Positions 8,618-17,665 of a stretch of DNA of 23,294 nt are shown piece by piece. Origin of the DNA: Gymnopus androsaceus JB14 (Eukaryota > Basidiomycota > Agaricomycetes > Agaricales > Omphalotaceae); the NCBI GenBank assembly GCA_009733575.1, contig ML770043.1:1-23294 (forward strand). The letters run 5' to 3'. Every line of letters starts with the position of its first letter. The stretch's first letter is position 1. The notes under the pieces were generated by a model, which saw only the letters and a program-made list of their open reading frames with translations, did not search any database and had not been told where the DNA came from. The position numbers and the translations under genes were made by a program.

Positions 8618-9150
8618 AGTAAGAGCCACTTGATCAATGGCCCGGATAAGGCTTACCCAAGTATCCATGGAAAGCGGCTGCGTACACTCTGCTGAAAGAT
8701 CGGCAGCAGCTGACAGGACCTGATCGTGTGTACAGTGCGCAATACTGGTGGATTGCGCACTCAATATTATGGGGAAGCTAAACGAAAGGGATTGTTAGAA
8801 TAATGGAATCCAATGACAGGGATCAAAATACACACCAAAGTCGAAAGAGGGATATAATCCAGTGAAGTCCTGACAAGAAAGATTTCCTGAGAACATACCC
8901 ATGCAAAGAGCATGCGTATCAAAGCAGGGTTTTCAAAACCATGCGAGCAAGACTTAAATAAGATACGAGTTGGATTGAGCTTTGAAGCTGAGTATTGCTA
9001 GAAAAGATATATTGTGAATTCAAAGTCAATGTAACTCTAAAGACATTTACCTGGTATGTCAATGTTGAAGTGGCATGCAAGAAGTGCTGCAATTGTATAC
9101 ACATGCTCTAGCTGGAAAAGAAGAACCATAGCGGCTAAGTACAGCCTGCA
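8618..9150. repeat. duplicated segment, copy 1 (related to 16430-16935)
   Basis: Order-conserved matches to 16430-16935 include GGATAAGGCTTACCC, AGCTAAA(C/T)GAAAGG, ATCCAATGACA, ACACACCA, CATGCAAAGAG and AACCATGC. The copies are strongly diverged, with indels. On the minus strand both contain GGTAAGCCTTATCC, which reads as a splice donor, and an acceptor about 50 nt on, so the segment may descend from a spliced gene. I do not recognise the protein. The downstream minus strand at 8470-8550 reads LAAFYGKAAFEEAIDDNN before a stop, which looks coding but is unassigned. Confidence 0.55.
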
Positions 9151-9345
9151 AGTTATGTCAAAAGGGAAAAGATTTGGAATCCAGCCCAGAATTGGCATTG
9201 ATAGCAAGAAAGTCATTTAAAGATGCTGCAGTATGATATCAAAGGGCTTTGGGAGGTAGAGAGAGAGACTGGCAAGAGTTGTATAGCGGCTGAATATAGC
9301 CTGCATATTTGGCCAAAGGTCAAATCGGCTGAGTACAGCCTGAAG
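9131..9345 (+). repeat. hairpin module cluster 2
   Basis: Cores at 9133-9146 (degenerate), 9288-9301 (GGCTGAATATAGCC) and 9327-9340 (GGCTGAGTACAGCC). The last two form an A-B pair 39 bp apart. The 9133 copy keeps the downstream block GGCATTGATAGCAAGAAAG, also seen in other clusters, so the repeated unit is longer than the hairpins, about 120-160 bp. Confidence 0.75.
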
Positions 9346-11912
9346 TTCAGGATGAGATTGGTTCGGGATAGAAGGCTACATGAGGGGAGAAAAGAAAGGA
9401 CCACGATGGCGCCAAATCGCATCTCTCCAAGATCAGACCTTACATAAGGGTTTGCGAAAGTTCTGGCTAAGCTACCTCCGGTCCGGGTGATCAAAGCAAT
9501 TCATGGGAAGACCTAATTGAGGTTAAACGGCAATTTTTCATACATGCTCTTGAGACCTTAATAATGTTTAATTAATTACAATGCCACCACAATCCTAATA
9601 GATTGTACCAAACATGTACTTGCTCTGAAAGTTATTCACAAAAAACCTTTTACAATTATCTAAAATGTTTGATGACTCCCAGTCTGTTGCCCAAGTTGTC
9701 CTCAATAACACATTTGGTGTGAGCATGCAACATTGCCGGATGTTTGCCACATGTATAATATCTGCCTGTCAAGGGACTCCTTTCTCTTCCAGCCTATCAA
9801 CAGCATACATCAGGGTATCTGAGTCACAACAATCCTTGAATTTTGAATACCACTCAATAAATGCAAGGGGCTGTCCCATGTAATTCTTCCATTCCTGGGG
9901 TGCTGGTTTCTGAAAAGTGGTGTACCTATAGCATCTGGAAGGTAGAAAATCACTCGGATACAACCGGTGCGACATCCTGAACACAGAGGATAAGAACACA
10001 GCAGACCCTTTGTGGCATCATTTTTTCTTACCTGCAACACCTGTGGACTCCCTTGCATTGCTATCCAAGACAAGGACAGTATCAAAACGGCTAATTTCTG
10101 AATGTTTCCATATGGGTAATGCCTTTACGGTTTCTGATAATTCTTCATCTTCAAATAAGCTGAGTGGAGCAATTTTGACCTGATGCCACACATTCAATGA
10201 ATCAAAAGGAAGTGGGGTTTTAAGTGCATCAGTTCTTGACTGTGGTTTTGGACAAAGTCCATTTAGAAAAAGCTTCAAACTGGTAATAAAGGTAGGTGCA
10301 TGATGGTCACAAGCAATTGTGACAATGGGCTTATTTGGCTCTGGTGCACGCTTGGCCAATTGGATGCCAAAGTTCACCTTGCTTTTGTTCTCCGGTACCA
10401 CCTCCTCATCACCATTAACAACAGTGACTGATGCATCATTGTCTGCATCATTGTCAAGTCCACTCTCCTCCAATTCAATGTGGCTTTTCCATTGCCTAAA
10501 GAAATCAAAAGAAGCCACCTTTTCCTGTTGGGAGAGCCAAGTAATCATCTGTGGGAAGGCATCCCTCTTGTTACTTGCTCCCCATCCATCTTTAGCAAAT
10601 GTGATATGAAGGTGCTCAAACGCCTCCATATTGCCATTGTCTGTTGTCCCTTGCATCTGAATAGAGGGGACATAGTGTAAAAGTGAATGAAATTTAGGGA
10701 TATTGAAGTTCTTGCAAACTGCCTTTTCCTTGAAGAATTCCCTGTTAGCATGCCAGGAATCCAGTGCCTGTGTCATATATGTCAGGGTTCTACCATCATG
10801 AGAAGGGTATTGTGCAAGAAGGATGAAATCCAAGAGACTGTGGGTTGCAATGATACCCCGGGAGTCTATCTTGCCAACAAGACAGGCAATAAGGATCTTT
10901 GCCAGATTTTTTCTTTCTGGGCCAGTGACCTGACTGAGGCTGGATATGCCACCCTTGAAATGACGAACACCAAATGCAGGAGGAAGAGACTGCAGCCGGA
11001 AATCAAACTTATCCTCAGTCATCAAGGACTGGATCCAAGCAATCAAGTGCTTTATAACCCCCTGGTATAGATGGTGGAGAACATCTGGTGTTATTGCATC
11101 ATGGATATTGCAGAAGGGAAATCCTTTCCAGAATGGATTATAGTCCCCACCAGCAACATCATCTTCCATTGCTATTGAATGTATATCAGTGGGAGTTTTC
11201 CCACTCAATCTAGCATTGTTGATTAGTGTTTCAGTCTAGGTCTGGGTGCAATCTCTGCCAATTGTGATTTTCTCAAGAGTACTTGCTCTTCGACAACATT
11301 TGGGGCACGTTCCATACTTGGTGCATGTAACCAAGCATTGCTCAGGATAGTCGGCCACATATGAGAAAATAATGGGGTGAACCATGTGTCGTTTGCCATC
11401 ACTGCTGGTCATTACTTCACCCTTGAGGCCTGCTTCCTTGAGAGGTGAGAGAACCTCCACCATTGACTGGTGAAATAGCTCACAGTTTCGGAGGTGTAAT
11501 TTTTTCTTCAAAACACCTTTTTTTTTGACCGGTTTGATGACTGAGAGATATGCAATAAGCACACAAGCCTGTGCACTTGGTTTCCACCTAAGTGCTTTTG
11601 GAAGGTTGCCTATGGTAAGGTAGACTGGATAGGCTGCCTTCCCTCCACTGAAGTTGGTGAGTTGCATCTTGTTGGAAGCAATGATTACAGGAGCTACAGT
11701 AGCACCAAGAGGCAACAATTTCTAGTATAGTTGGTGAGAGTTGAACTGGAAATTGATCTGCACATACGCACCTGGACAGCATGCCATCCATGTGCAGACC
11801 ACATCTCGTGGAAGATACAGTCCTTCTCACTGCAGTCTTTGGTCGCAAAGAATTTCCCCGGTTTATAGACCAAGTGCTTAGCAAAGGCAGGATCACCCCA
11901 AAGGCCACAAAT

Positions 11913-12267
11913 CAGTGTTGGCAAGGTCATACGACGGGCATCAAAGTCAATGACAGGCAGAGGAATACAGTCACGGGCATGTTTTTATGACTTGCCTTTG
12001 GACTGTTTGTCCCAATTTGTGGAATGAATGGAATGCTGTACTGCCTAGGCCCTGGTCCACGATGACGAAAGCTGTCGACCTTCGAGCGCGGGAAATTCGC
12101 GCTTATCAGCGCTTAGCTTGGGCTAAAGTCAGGTCCCACGCATAGGCACTCATGGGCGCCAATCAAGGGCAAAGTCAAGTCACTTTTCGTCCATATTGAT
12201 GGGCAATGACTAGTCATCAAAAAATGACTATGACTTTTGCCCATTGCCCACAGCCCATCCAACACTG
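11913..12267. mobile_element. hAT-type MITE inserted in the Plavaka gene
   Basis: A 355-bp element starts CAGTGTTGG and ends CCAACACTG between perfect 8-bp direct repeats CCACAAAT (11905-11912 and 12268-12275). Reading across the site with one duplication removed gives a continuous transposase frame (...DSLEAICGLWGDPAF...), which confirms both the boundaries and the order of events. Internal GCGCTTA-type motifs are shared with the element at 15278-15563, so the two probably belong to one family. Confidence 0.9.
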
Positions 12268-12859
12268 CCACAAATTGCTTCGAGAGAATCTTGATGATGA
12301 ACAATGAAATGCTCGTTGGGCCGATCTTTGAAGGTGAACCGTTTGGTTTTCCAGGTCCTGCAACATTCGGAGAGCTGGTCAACTATGTCGAACAGGAGCC
12401 TGGTGTCTTTGAAGGAGAGACCCAGTCAATCTTTCAACTATAGGTTGTTTAGCTACATGAAAGGAAACACAGACATAATTCTCACCTCTGGTATGGCCAG
12501 TAAACGGTTGAGTGACCCGTGCCCAATCTTCTCTTTGACAGCCCATTGAGCTATTTCCCAGTCAAGCCGAGAGGAAAATGGGTGGTAGCCTGTATTAGAC
12601 AAGTCTGTCTTTGCACCAAACAATCTATCCCATTGCTATTGTATGTTCTCCTCTAAACCTGTAGAGAGGACGGCGCCGGCAGTCTCATCCCAGTCAATGA
12701 CTCAAGCTTTGGGAACATCACTGAGTTGGCAGATAATAGGCGAGTCAGGCGGAATTGAGGTAACAGGCTCCGGAGGCTAGAGGTAATGAGCATTACGTTC
12801 ATGCAGCAAGTCTTGCCACTCTGAATATTCCTCCATGATTACATCTATCAGAACCTCAT

Positions 12860-12990
12860 CAACAATTCCATCCGTGTCGACCATCTCATCTGTGTTGACC
12901 ATCTCATCCGCGTCGACCATCTCATTCGCGTCGACCATGTTGATGTCAGCCATATTATTGGTTTCAGCCACATTATTGACATTGACCATC
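12860..12990 (-). repeat. 18-bp coding minisatellite (EMVDxD) in the transposase N-terminus
   Basis: Units such as CGTCGACCATCTCATC recur at 15-18 bp spacing and on the minus strand encode tandem EMV(D/N)(A/T)D peptides (DANEMVDADEMVNTDEMVDTD, split by single changes). The copies are similar enough to suggest recent slippage. Confidence 0.75.
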
Positions 12991-13079
12991 TCATTGATGT
13001 CCCCTTCTTTGAAGATCAATGAAGCAATCTCACTGCGATCAGAAAAGATGGAGGCTGCATCACAAAAGACGGAGGCCGC

Positions 13080-13215
13080 ATCATCATCATTGTTGTCGTC
13101 GGTGTCAGAATTGTCGTTGTTGTCGGAATCATCATTGTTGTCGGAATTGTTGTCATTGTCGGAATCGTCTTTGTTGTTGTAATCGTCGTCATTGTGATTG
13201 TCATTATTGACTTCG
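13080..13215 (-). repeat. Asp/Asn-coding low-complexity tract
   Basis: Imperfect GTC/GTT/ATC trinucleotides on + encode an Asp/Asn/Ser-rich stretch on - (DDSDNDNNSDNNDDSDNN type). It is part of the acidic N-terminal region of the transposase and explains several long shadow frames on the other strand. Confidence 0.75.
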
Positions 13216-13270
13216 ATATACTCAGCAGTAGTAGAGTTGCGATCATCCAGAGCTTCAGCTGGCATCGTGT

Positions 13271-13287
13271 GGGGGGGGGGGGGGGGG
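13271..13287 (+). repeat. homopolymer of 17 G
   Basis: Seventeen consecutive G on + (C on -, coding Pro) separate two minus-strand frames: the ATG and C2H2-like lead end in HPPPPPPHDAS, and the acidic region runs one base out of register. A change of one base in tract length would alter the frame. The exact count may also be a sequencing artefact. Confidence 0.85.
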
Positions 13288-13464
13288 ATGAGAAGGCAGA
13301 CAAGGAATACCGCTTGGTTCAGGTGCCAGAGCAAAATCTAATGCATAATATTGCGCATTAAAGGCGTTTTGGTGCCCGGCTTGCTGAGAGTTGCGGCAGC
13401 CAGAGACTTTACATGAAAACTCCATTGGTGAGGTTGGAGATCTAGAAGACAACAAGATGGGAAT

Positions 13465-13645
13465 GGGGCATAATAAATAGTCGACTCGGTGCGCAAAGCA
13501 CATGGCAAAAATTGATGAAGGCACGAATCGATAAGAAGTGCACCCAGGAAGGAAGATTGGGGCATAATAGAGAGAGCACATGTCAAATTTTCAGAATCAA
13601 TGAAGGCATGGATCGATAAGAAGTGCACACAGGAAGGAAGATTTA
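13465..13645. repeat. tandem direct repeat, period about 94 bp
   Basis: GGGGCATAATA at 13465 and 13559, CGATAAGAAGTGCAC and CAGGAAGGAAGAT recur in the same order in two adjacent copies. The pair lies just upstream of the transposase start on the minus strand, so it may belong to the transposon's subterminal region. Confidence 0.75.
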
Positions 13646-13754
13646 TTCTTGGAATCGAAGTATTAATCACCCGCTAAAGTTTTATGGAATTGACCAATTA
13701 CTGGCCGGTAGAAAGGATTGGGTGTGAACGGGAAATGAAGGCGATCGTCGCAAA

Positions 13755-13835
13755 GTTACACAGTGGCCTGCAAGTTAGGGTGAAAAGAACAAGACTCGGA
13801 GGTCGGCTGATCACAGCCCTGATTGGCATTGATAG
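13755..13835 (+). repeat. hairpin module cluster 3 (partial)
   Basis: A degenerate type A core (GTGGCCTGCAAGTT, 13763-13776) is followed by a type B core GGCTGATCACAGCC at 13805-13818 and by the block GATTGGCATTGATAG, also present in clusters 2 and 4. Confidence 0.65.
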
Positions 13836-13846
13836 TAAAACAATTC

Positions 13847-13939
13847 CTTGACATTGACCATGGAAGTCTCGATTTGTAACAGGGACTTCTGAGCTCAGAG
13901 GTCTCTGTTGCAAATCGAAATGTTCATGGTCAAGTCAAG
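13847..13939. repeat. near-perfect 93-bp palindrome (hairpin)
   Basis: Arms of about 46 bp pair around the axis GAGCTC (13891-13896): CTTGACATTGACCATGG at the left mirrors CCATGAACATTT... at the right, read inverted, to CAAGTCAAG. In the inner 40 bp there are about seven mismatches, most of them transitions that remain G-U pairs in RNA. There is essentially no loop. It could be a tiny MITE or the source of a small-RNA hairpin; no clear target duplication was found. Confidence 0.8.
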
Positions 13940-14320
13940 AGAACTTCTACGAATCGACGCAATTATGGTGAAGTCACCTGAACCCTAAGTCTGATATGCT
14001 GGGATCCATGATCTTCAAGTTGGGAGACGTATCGAGCAGCTAAAGCCGTTTATATGCATTCTGGACTGGGACAATTGTTAAAATTGGTTGTGTGGCGAAT
14101 AAAACTATGAAGTTCAACGCCATAGTTCACTGTTGGGCCAGCAAGCAACGGAGAGAGTGGAGAGAGCCAGGGGAGAGAGCCAGCGGCCCAAAGGGCGCGC
14201 GCCGACAGAGAGGGAAATTGGCGTTGATGCAAGAAAATGAGGACAGACAGAGATTGGTCTGTGATAGAGAGATGCATTCTCGATGGAGAGAGAGAAGAGC
14301 TCATTGAAGAGCTACATAGA

Positions 14321-14880
14321 GGCTGAATACAGCCTGCAAGCCCTGTCAAAAGGTGACCTCGGAATGATACATGCAACAAACAGTCGCAGTGCTGCATGAC
14401 TAGATAAACACATTATCAATGTACCTCTGAGAAATGACACAACTCACCTTTGCCCGGTTTATAGGAACCTATTCAGAAAGATTGCTACCAACAGGCAATT
14501 GAAAACAGTTCAAGTGAGATGCTTGACGTGCTGGTTTGAGCCGGCATTGTGTTTCAATCTACAAATAAAATATTGTGAATTCAACACCAATCCAAGTTTG
14601 AAGACACTTACCAAAGTCAAAGTGGACATTAGGGGCGAGAATTCCTTGAAGGGTATGCAGATGAATTTACAGCAGCTGAATATAGCCTGCAACTTGTTTC
14701 AAAAAAGAAAGACTTGGAATCCAGCTGGCATTAATAGCAAGGAAGGCATTTAGAGATGATGCAGTGTAAAATCCACTAAAAGCCTAGCAATGGTTGAAAG
14801 GCTACTAGGGGCTGAATACAGTGTGCAAATCGGGTCAAAAGCTGTAAAGCAAGACTCGGAACTCGGCTGAATACAGCCTG
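14321..14880 (+). repeat. hairpin module cluster 4
   Basis: Cores at 14321-14334 (exact), 14674-14687 (AGCTGAATATAGCC), 14810-14823 (right stem mutated) and 14865-14878 (exact). The last two form an A-B pair 55 bp apart. The first core has lost its type B partner, and about 340 bp of other sequence (14335-14673) separates it from the second; that part resembles the minus-strand segment at 8970-9110 (for example ATTGTGAATTCAA). Confidence 0.75.
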
Positions 14881-15277
14881 AAATTGGGGATGATGCTAAG
14901 ACAGCACGAGAAAGCAAGCACACTGCTGTATGAGGTCAGTTTGGATAAAGCGAGAGAGGACAGCTCCTTGATTACATGGTGGAAGAAAGAAGGAACAAAT
15001 GGCCAATCCAAAACAGTCACCCAAATCAGATTGTTGTCATTGGCGCCTTCATGAAAGCAACCGGTCATAGTAAACACGACCTCTCCCCAAGATACACATC
15101 TTCAGCTTCAACGTTCAAGGACGGTGATATTCACATGGACAATAAAAGTGTATATGTAGATGCAGGCCCATGATTACATCCTGAAATTTGAATTTCATCG
15201 GTACCTCAACCTCAAGCGATGACATGGCACTTACCGCTCACAAAACTACCCTGCACTTCTGCAAGGTTCAGCATTAG

Positions 15278-15563
15278 CAGTGTTGGCAAAGTCAGGGTCA
15301 GAAATCAGACCTCGGACCTGACCCACCGGGTCTGACCCAAACTCTGATGCGGCAGTCAGACTAGGGTCAGCGCAGTAAGCGTTTAGCGCTTCATATAGCT
15401 CATAGGCGCTTAACAAATCACAGGAAGTTTTGCTAGGACAGCCACCAACGTCCGGAAATTTCCATCACCAGGCCAAAAGTCAGACCTTTTGACCTCGACT
15501 CGGCAACGGATTTGATCAGACCGTGGGTCTGACCCAGGTCTGACAGGGTCAGTGACAACACTG
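15278..15563. mobile_element. hAT-type MITE with 8-bp target duplication
   Basis: A 286-bp element starts CAGTGTTGGC and ends ACAACACTG between perfect AGCATTAG direct repeats (15270-15277 and 15564-15571). Subterminal GGGTCTGACCC-type repeats and internal TAAGCGTTTAGCGCTT-like motifs are typical of agaric hAT MITEs. It shares termini and GCGCTTA motifs with 11913-12267. No coding sequence. Confidence 0.9.
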
Positions 15564-15663
15564 AGCATTAGACTGCATATCTAGAAAGGTTTATGGAAAA
15601 GACTTGCCTCAACTGTACCATTCCTCCTCAACGTCAGGTGCAGCGTGGGCATGGAGCAGATTG

Positions 15664-16230
15664 TCATGGCGTGCTTCCAGGAGCTGCTACTTCGGAGCAA
15701 TCGGCTATGATGGTCCCTAGCCCAGGTCGCACATCCGCCAGCAAAGCGTCGAGTTCATTGAAAAAAGCGTGGCATGATGATTGCTGTGTCCGAGGTTGAC
15801 GAGCGCCACAAACCTCCAGCTGATACATTTTGGGGAGCCAGTTGGCACGGTCTGGAGCTTGAGACCGGTCAAGAAGAAAATGTTCATCCGCTCTGTCCAT
15901 GAAGGCTACATTGGGAATGAATCTACGCTTCAGCATCTCTATCCGTTTCATCTCTGCTTCAGACTCCTTGTGAGACAGGGACCGTCCTTCATCGCAATTA
16001 TTGTTAGAAGGAAGAACATCGTTTTCAAACGGGAGGAAAGTCTTGGAGGCCTCAGATGCAGCAAAGTTGTGTGCATACAAATCAAATGAATCTACAAGAT
16101 GTTTTTGAAGCGCAAGGTAAGATACTGTACATAGGATTGGGAGCATCCCGATACGGGACAGTGGAACCCATTCCCTGAATTCATTGTGGATGAGCGAGAA
16201 GTAGAATGAAAGAAAGATCAAGGTGTCCAT
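15664..16230 (-). CDS. hypothetical protein, 188 codons, unrecognised
   Basis: This is one of the longer uninterrupted frames in the window (ATG at 16230). The N-terminal ~45 residues are hydrophobic (LIFLSFYFSLI, then MLPILCTVSYLALQ) and might include one membrane segment. The middle is charged (EAEMKRIEMLKRRF) and the C-terminal half is mixed (PKMYQLEVCGARQPRTQQ). I recognise no domain. Upstream on the same strand is the spliced-looking duplicated segment at 16430-16935, and the frame may be a 3' exon of that gene. It could also be a chance frame in repeat DNA. Confidence 0.35.
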   Translation of the reverse strand: MDTLIFLSFYFSLIHNEFREWVPLSRIGMLPILCTVSYLALQKHLVDSFDLYAHNFAASEASKTFLPFENDVLPSNNNCDEGRSLSHKESEAEMKRIEMLKRRFIPNVAFMDRADEHFLLDRSQAPDRANWLPKMYQLEVCGARQPRTQQSSCHAFFNELDALLADVRPGLGTIIADCSEVAAPGSTP

Positions 16231-16429
16231 AAGTTATAACAGCCTGCGGCGTGAGATGAACGGAGATGGCCGCAATGAAGCATCTGGAAGAAGCGCAGCA
16301 TGTGCTGTTTGTTGGGTAGAGTATGTGGGATCAATAGCATGTAAACATAATGCCAATAAGCACGAGCAAATGGTCAGCTGGACAGTGGGTTGTGTCCAAT
16401 CTCACCCTAGATAAAGTAGTGGTAAGGAA

Positions 16430-16935
16430 GAGCCATCAGTTAATTGGATAAGGCTTACCCCAGTATCACAACGAGAAGCGACTTTGTATGCCCTACTGTA
16501 AGATCGCGGTACAGCTCACAGTGTTGTACCATCTCCAGGAATATGGGCAGCTAAATGAAAGGAAAGGCATGGTTAAAATGATGTGATCCAATGACATGGA
16601 TCGAGAAACACACCAGAATAGAAATCCAGGGAGGTCCTGAAGCATACCATGCAAAGAGGATGCATATAAAATGATTTCGAACAACTGAGCGCAGCCCGCA
16701 AAACACTCAACGGATCCACTTAAACGGGAAGATGGATTTGCCAAACCATGCAAGTGAGACTCTCGAATAAGACACTTGAATAGAAGAAATGGATACAGTG
16801 AGCTGTAATTTTGTGATTGACATTGGTGAGACGTGAGTTCAACACCATTGGAGATGTTCACCGAGTAGTATTAGTATAGATATCAGAACGCGCTTCAACT
16901 GGGCAATTGTTGTATCGCTAGATTGAAGGCTGAAT
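16430..16935. repeat. duplicated segment, copy 2 (related to 8618-9150)
   Basis: Shares ordered short matches with 8618-9150, including GGATAAGGCTTACCC and ATCCAATGACA, and like it ends in a hairpin module cluster. Minus-strand reading shows a GTAAGCC donor and a TCTAG acceptor about 50 nt apart at the same place as in copy 1. The encoded peptide is not recognised. Confidence 0.55.
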
Positions 16936-17320
16936 TTACTGCAGGTGAAAATAGCAAGTTGAGATGAAGTTGGATTTGGGGTTCGGCTGAGTACAGCCTG
17001 AATGAGATTGGAGTTGATGGTCAACGGAAAGAAAGCCATTAAGTGAATGCGTAGAGCATCCGAAGGCGTTGTAGATAGATAGAATAAATTTCCCGATAGC
17101 GGCTGAATACAGCCTGCAAGTTGTGTCGAAGTTGGATTTGGGGTTCGGCTGAGTACAGCCTGAATAAGATGGGAGTCAATAGTCAATGGAAAGAAAGCCA
17201 TTAAAGCAAATACGTAGAGCATCCGAAGGCATTGTAGATAGAATAAATTTGCTGATAGCAGCTAAATACAGCCTGCAAGTTGTGTCGAAAATGAAAAAGA
17301 TTCGGCTGAGTACAGCCTGA
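16928..17320 (+). repeat. hairpin module cluster 5, tandem with period about 160 bp
   Basis: Cores at 16985-16998, 17101-17114, 17147-17160, 17260-17273 and 17304-17317, four of them exact GGCTGARTACAGCC; a degenerate one is at 16928. A-B pairs are 46 and 44 bp apart. Between pairs lies a conserved block (GAAAGAAAGCCATTAA, GTAGAGCATCCGAAGGC, AGAATAAATTT) repeated at 17020-17100 and 17180-17255. This is the cleanest tandem copy of the whole unit. On - it produces repeated LIQAVLSRTPNPTS and QLAGCIQPLS peptides in one 127-codon frame, which I take as a by-product of the repeat. Confidence 0.85.
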
Positions 17321-17478
17321 AATCAGTGTGGCACGAAAAGACGATAAGGAGAGATTTAGAGAGAGACAGAGGGATTACATGATGGAAGAAACAAAGGACC
17401 CAAAAAAGATCACACTATCTTCATAGAATGTAACAGTGCTCAACCAAGATTATTAATATATATACAAGGCTTTGAACC

Positions 17479-17484
17479 AAAAAA
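17479..17484 (-). terminator. RNA polymerase III terminator after the tRNA-like sequence
   Basis: Six A on + (TTTTTT in the minus-strand transcript) lie one base beyond the discriminator position of the tRNA-like sequence. An oligo-T run is the standard Pol III stop. Six T immediately after the acceptor stem argue against chance. Confidence 0.5.
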
Positions 17485-17485
17485 G

Positions 17486-17587
17486 CGCCTCAGAAGGGAT
17501 TGGAACCCATCTCACCTACTCGTAAATGGACTTGGGTTTATCACATATTATGTTGAGCGGGTATGATAACCTCTACACCACTGAGGC
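17486..17587 (-). tRNA. tRNA-like sequence, probably intron-containing or degenerate
   Basis: On the minus strand GCCTCAG (17587-17581) can pair perfectly with CTGAGGC (17493-17487). A D-arm of GTG...CAT with AGAGGTTA in the loop follows, an A-box-like TGGTGTAGAGG and a B-box GGGTTCCAATCCC are present. The anticodon arm is split by about 25-30 nt that could be an intron; possible anticodon-stem halves ACCCG and CGAGT have one mismatch, and the T-stem has a T-T mismatch. I cannot assign the anticodon (AAC or CAA are options). TTTTTT follows directly. It may be a mutated tRNA gene or the head of a tRNA-derived SINE. Confidence 0.55.
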
Positions 17588-17665
17588 ATATTTAGTTATG
17601 ATTTTATATAGACTAACAGAGCCACATGTACAGATACTACAGTCTACACTTCAGTAGTAGAGCCT

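Larger units (their letters stand above)
9595..13425 (-). pseudogene. Plavaka-type DNA transposase gene, decayed
   Basis: Plavaka is a fungal cut-and-paste transposase family related to CACTA-like elements. The minus strand starts at ATG 13425 with a C2H2-like lead (MEFSCKVSGC), then proline, an acidic Asp/Asn-rich region and EMVDxD repeats (13334-12840). Then come YHPFSSRLDWEIAQWAV, a GTGAG...TAG intron (about 12450-12490), LWGDPAFAKHLVY, GATVAPVIIASNKMQLTNF, GGKAAYPVYLTIGN, PDVLHHLYQGVIKHLIAW, a 55-nt intron (9977-10031), and the family's C-terminal SNILDNCKRFFVNNF ending at TAG 9595-9597. The longest intact piece is 396 codons (10018-11208). In-frame stops follow HYL, PKA, ENIQ, DCTQT and EKGVP, there are frameshifts near 12425, 11700 and 9920, and a MITE interrupts it at 11913-12267. 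All these stops are TAG or TGA explicable by C-to-T change. Not functional; terminal inverted repeats of the element were not found. Confidence 0.9.

Noticed and set aside
12835..13210. Plus-strand Ser/Ile-rich and His/Cys-rich frames (about 115 and 63 codons)
   Set aside because: They are antisense shadows of the acidic low-complexity region of the Plavaka transposase.
9500..13700. Terminal inverted repeats of the Plavaka element
   Set aside because: Sequences near 9515 and 13700 (ATTGAGG/AATTGG types) look vaguely similar when inverted, but the match is too short and no target duplication is visible.
16839..17222. 127-codon minus-strand frame with repeated peptide
   Set aside because: The peptide repeat follows directly from the 160-bp DNA repeat of hairpin cluster 5. 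The other clusters read the same DNA in different frames with stops, so no frame is conserved.
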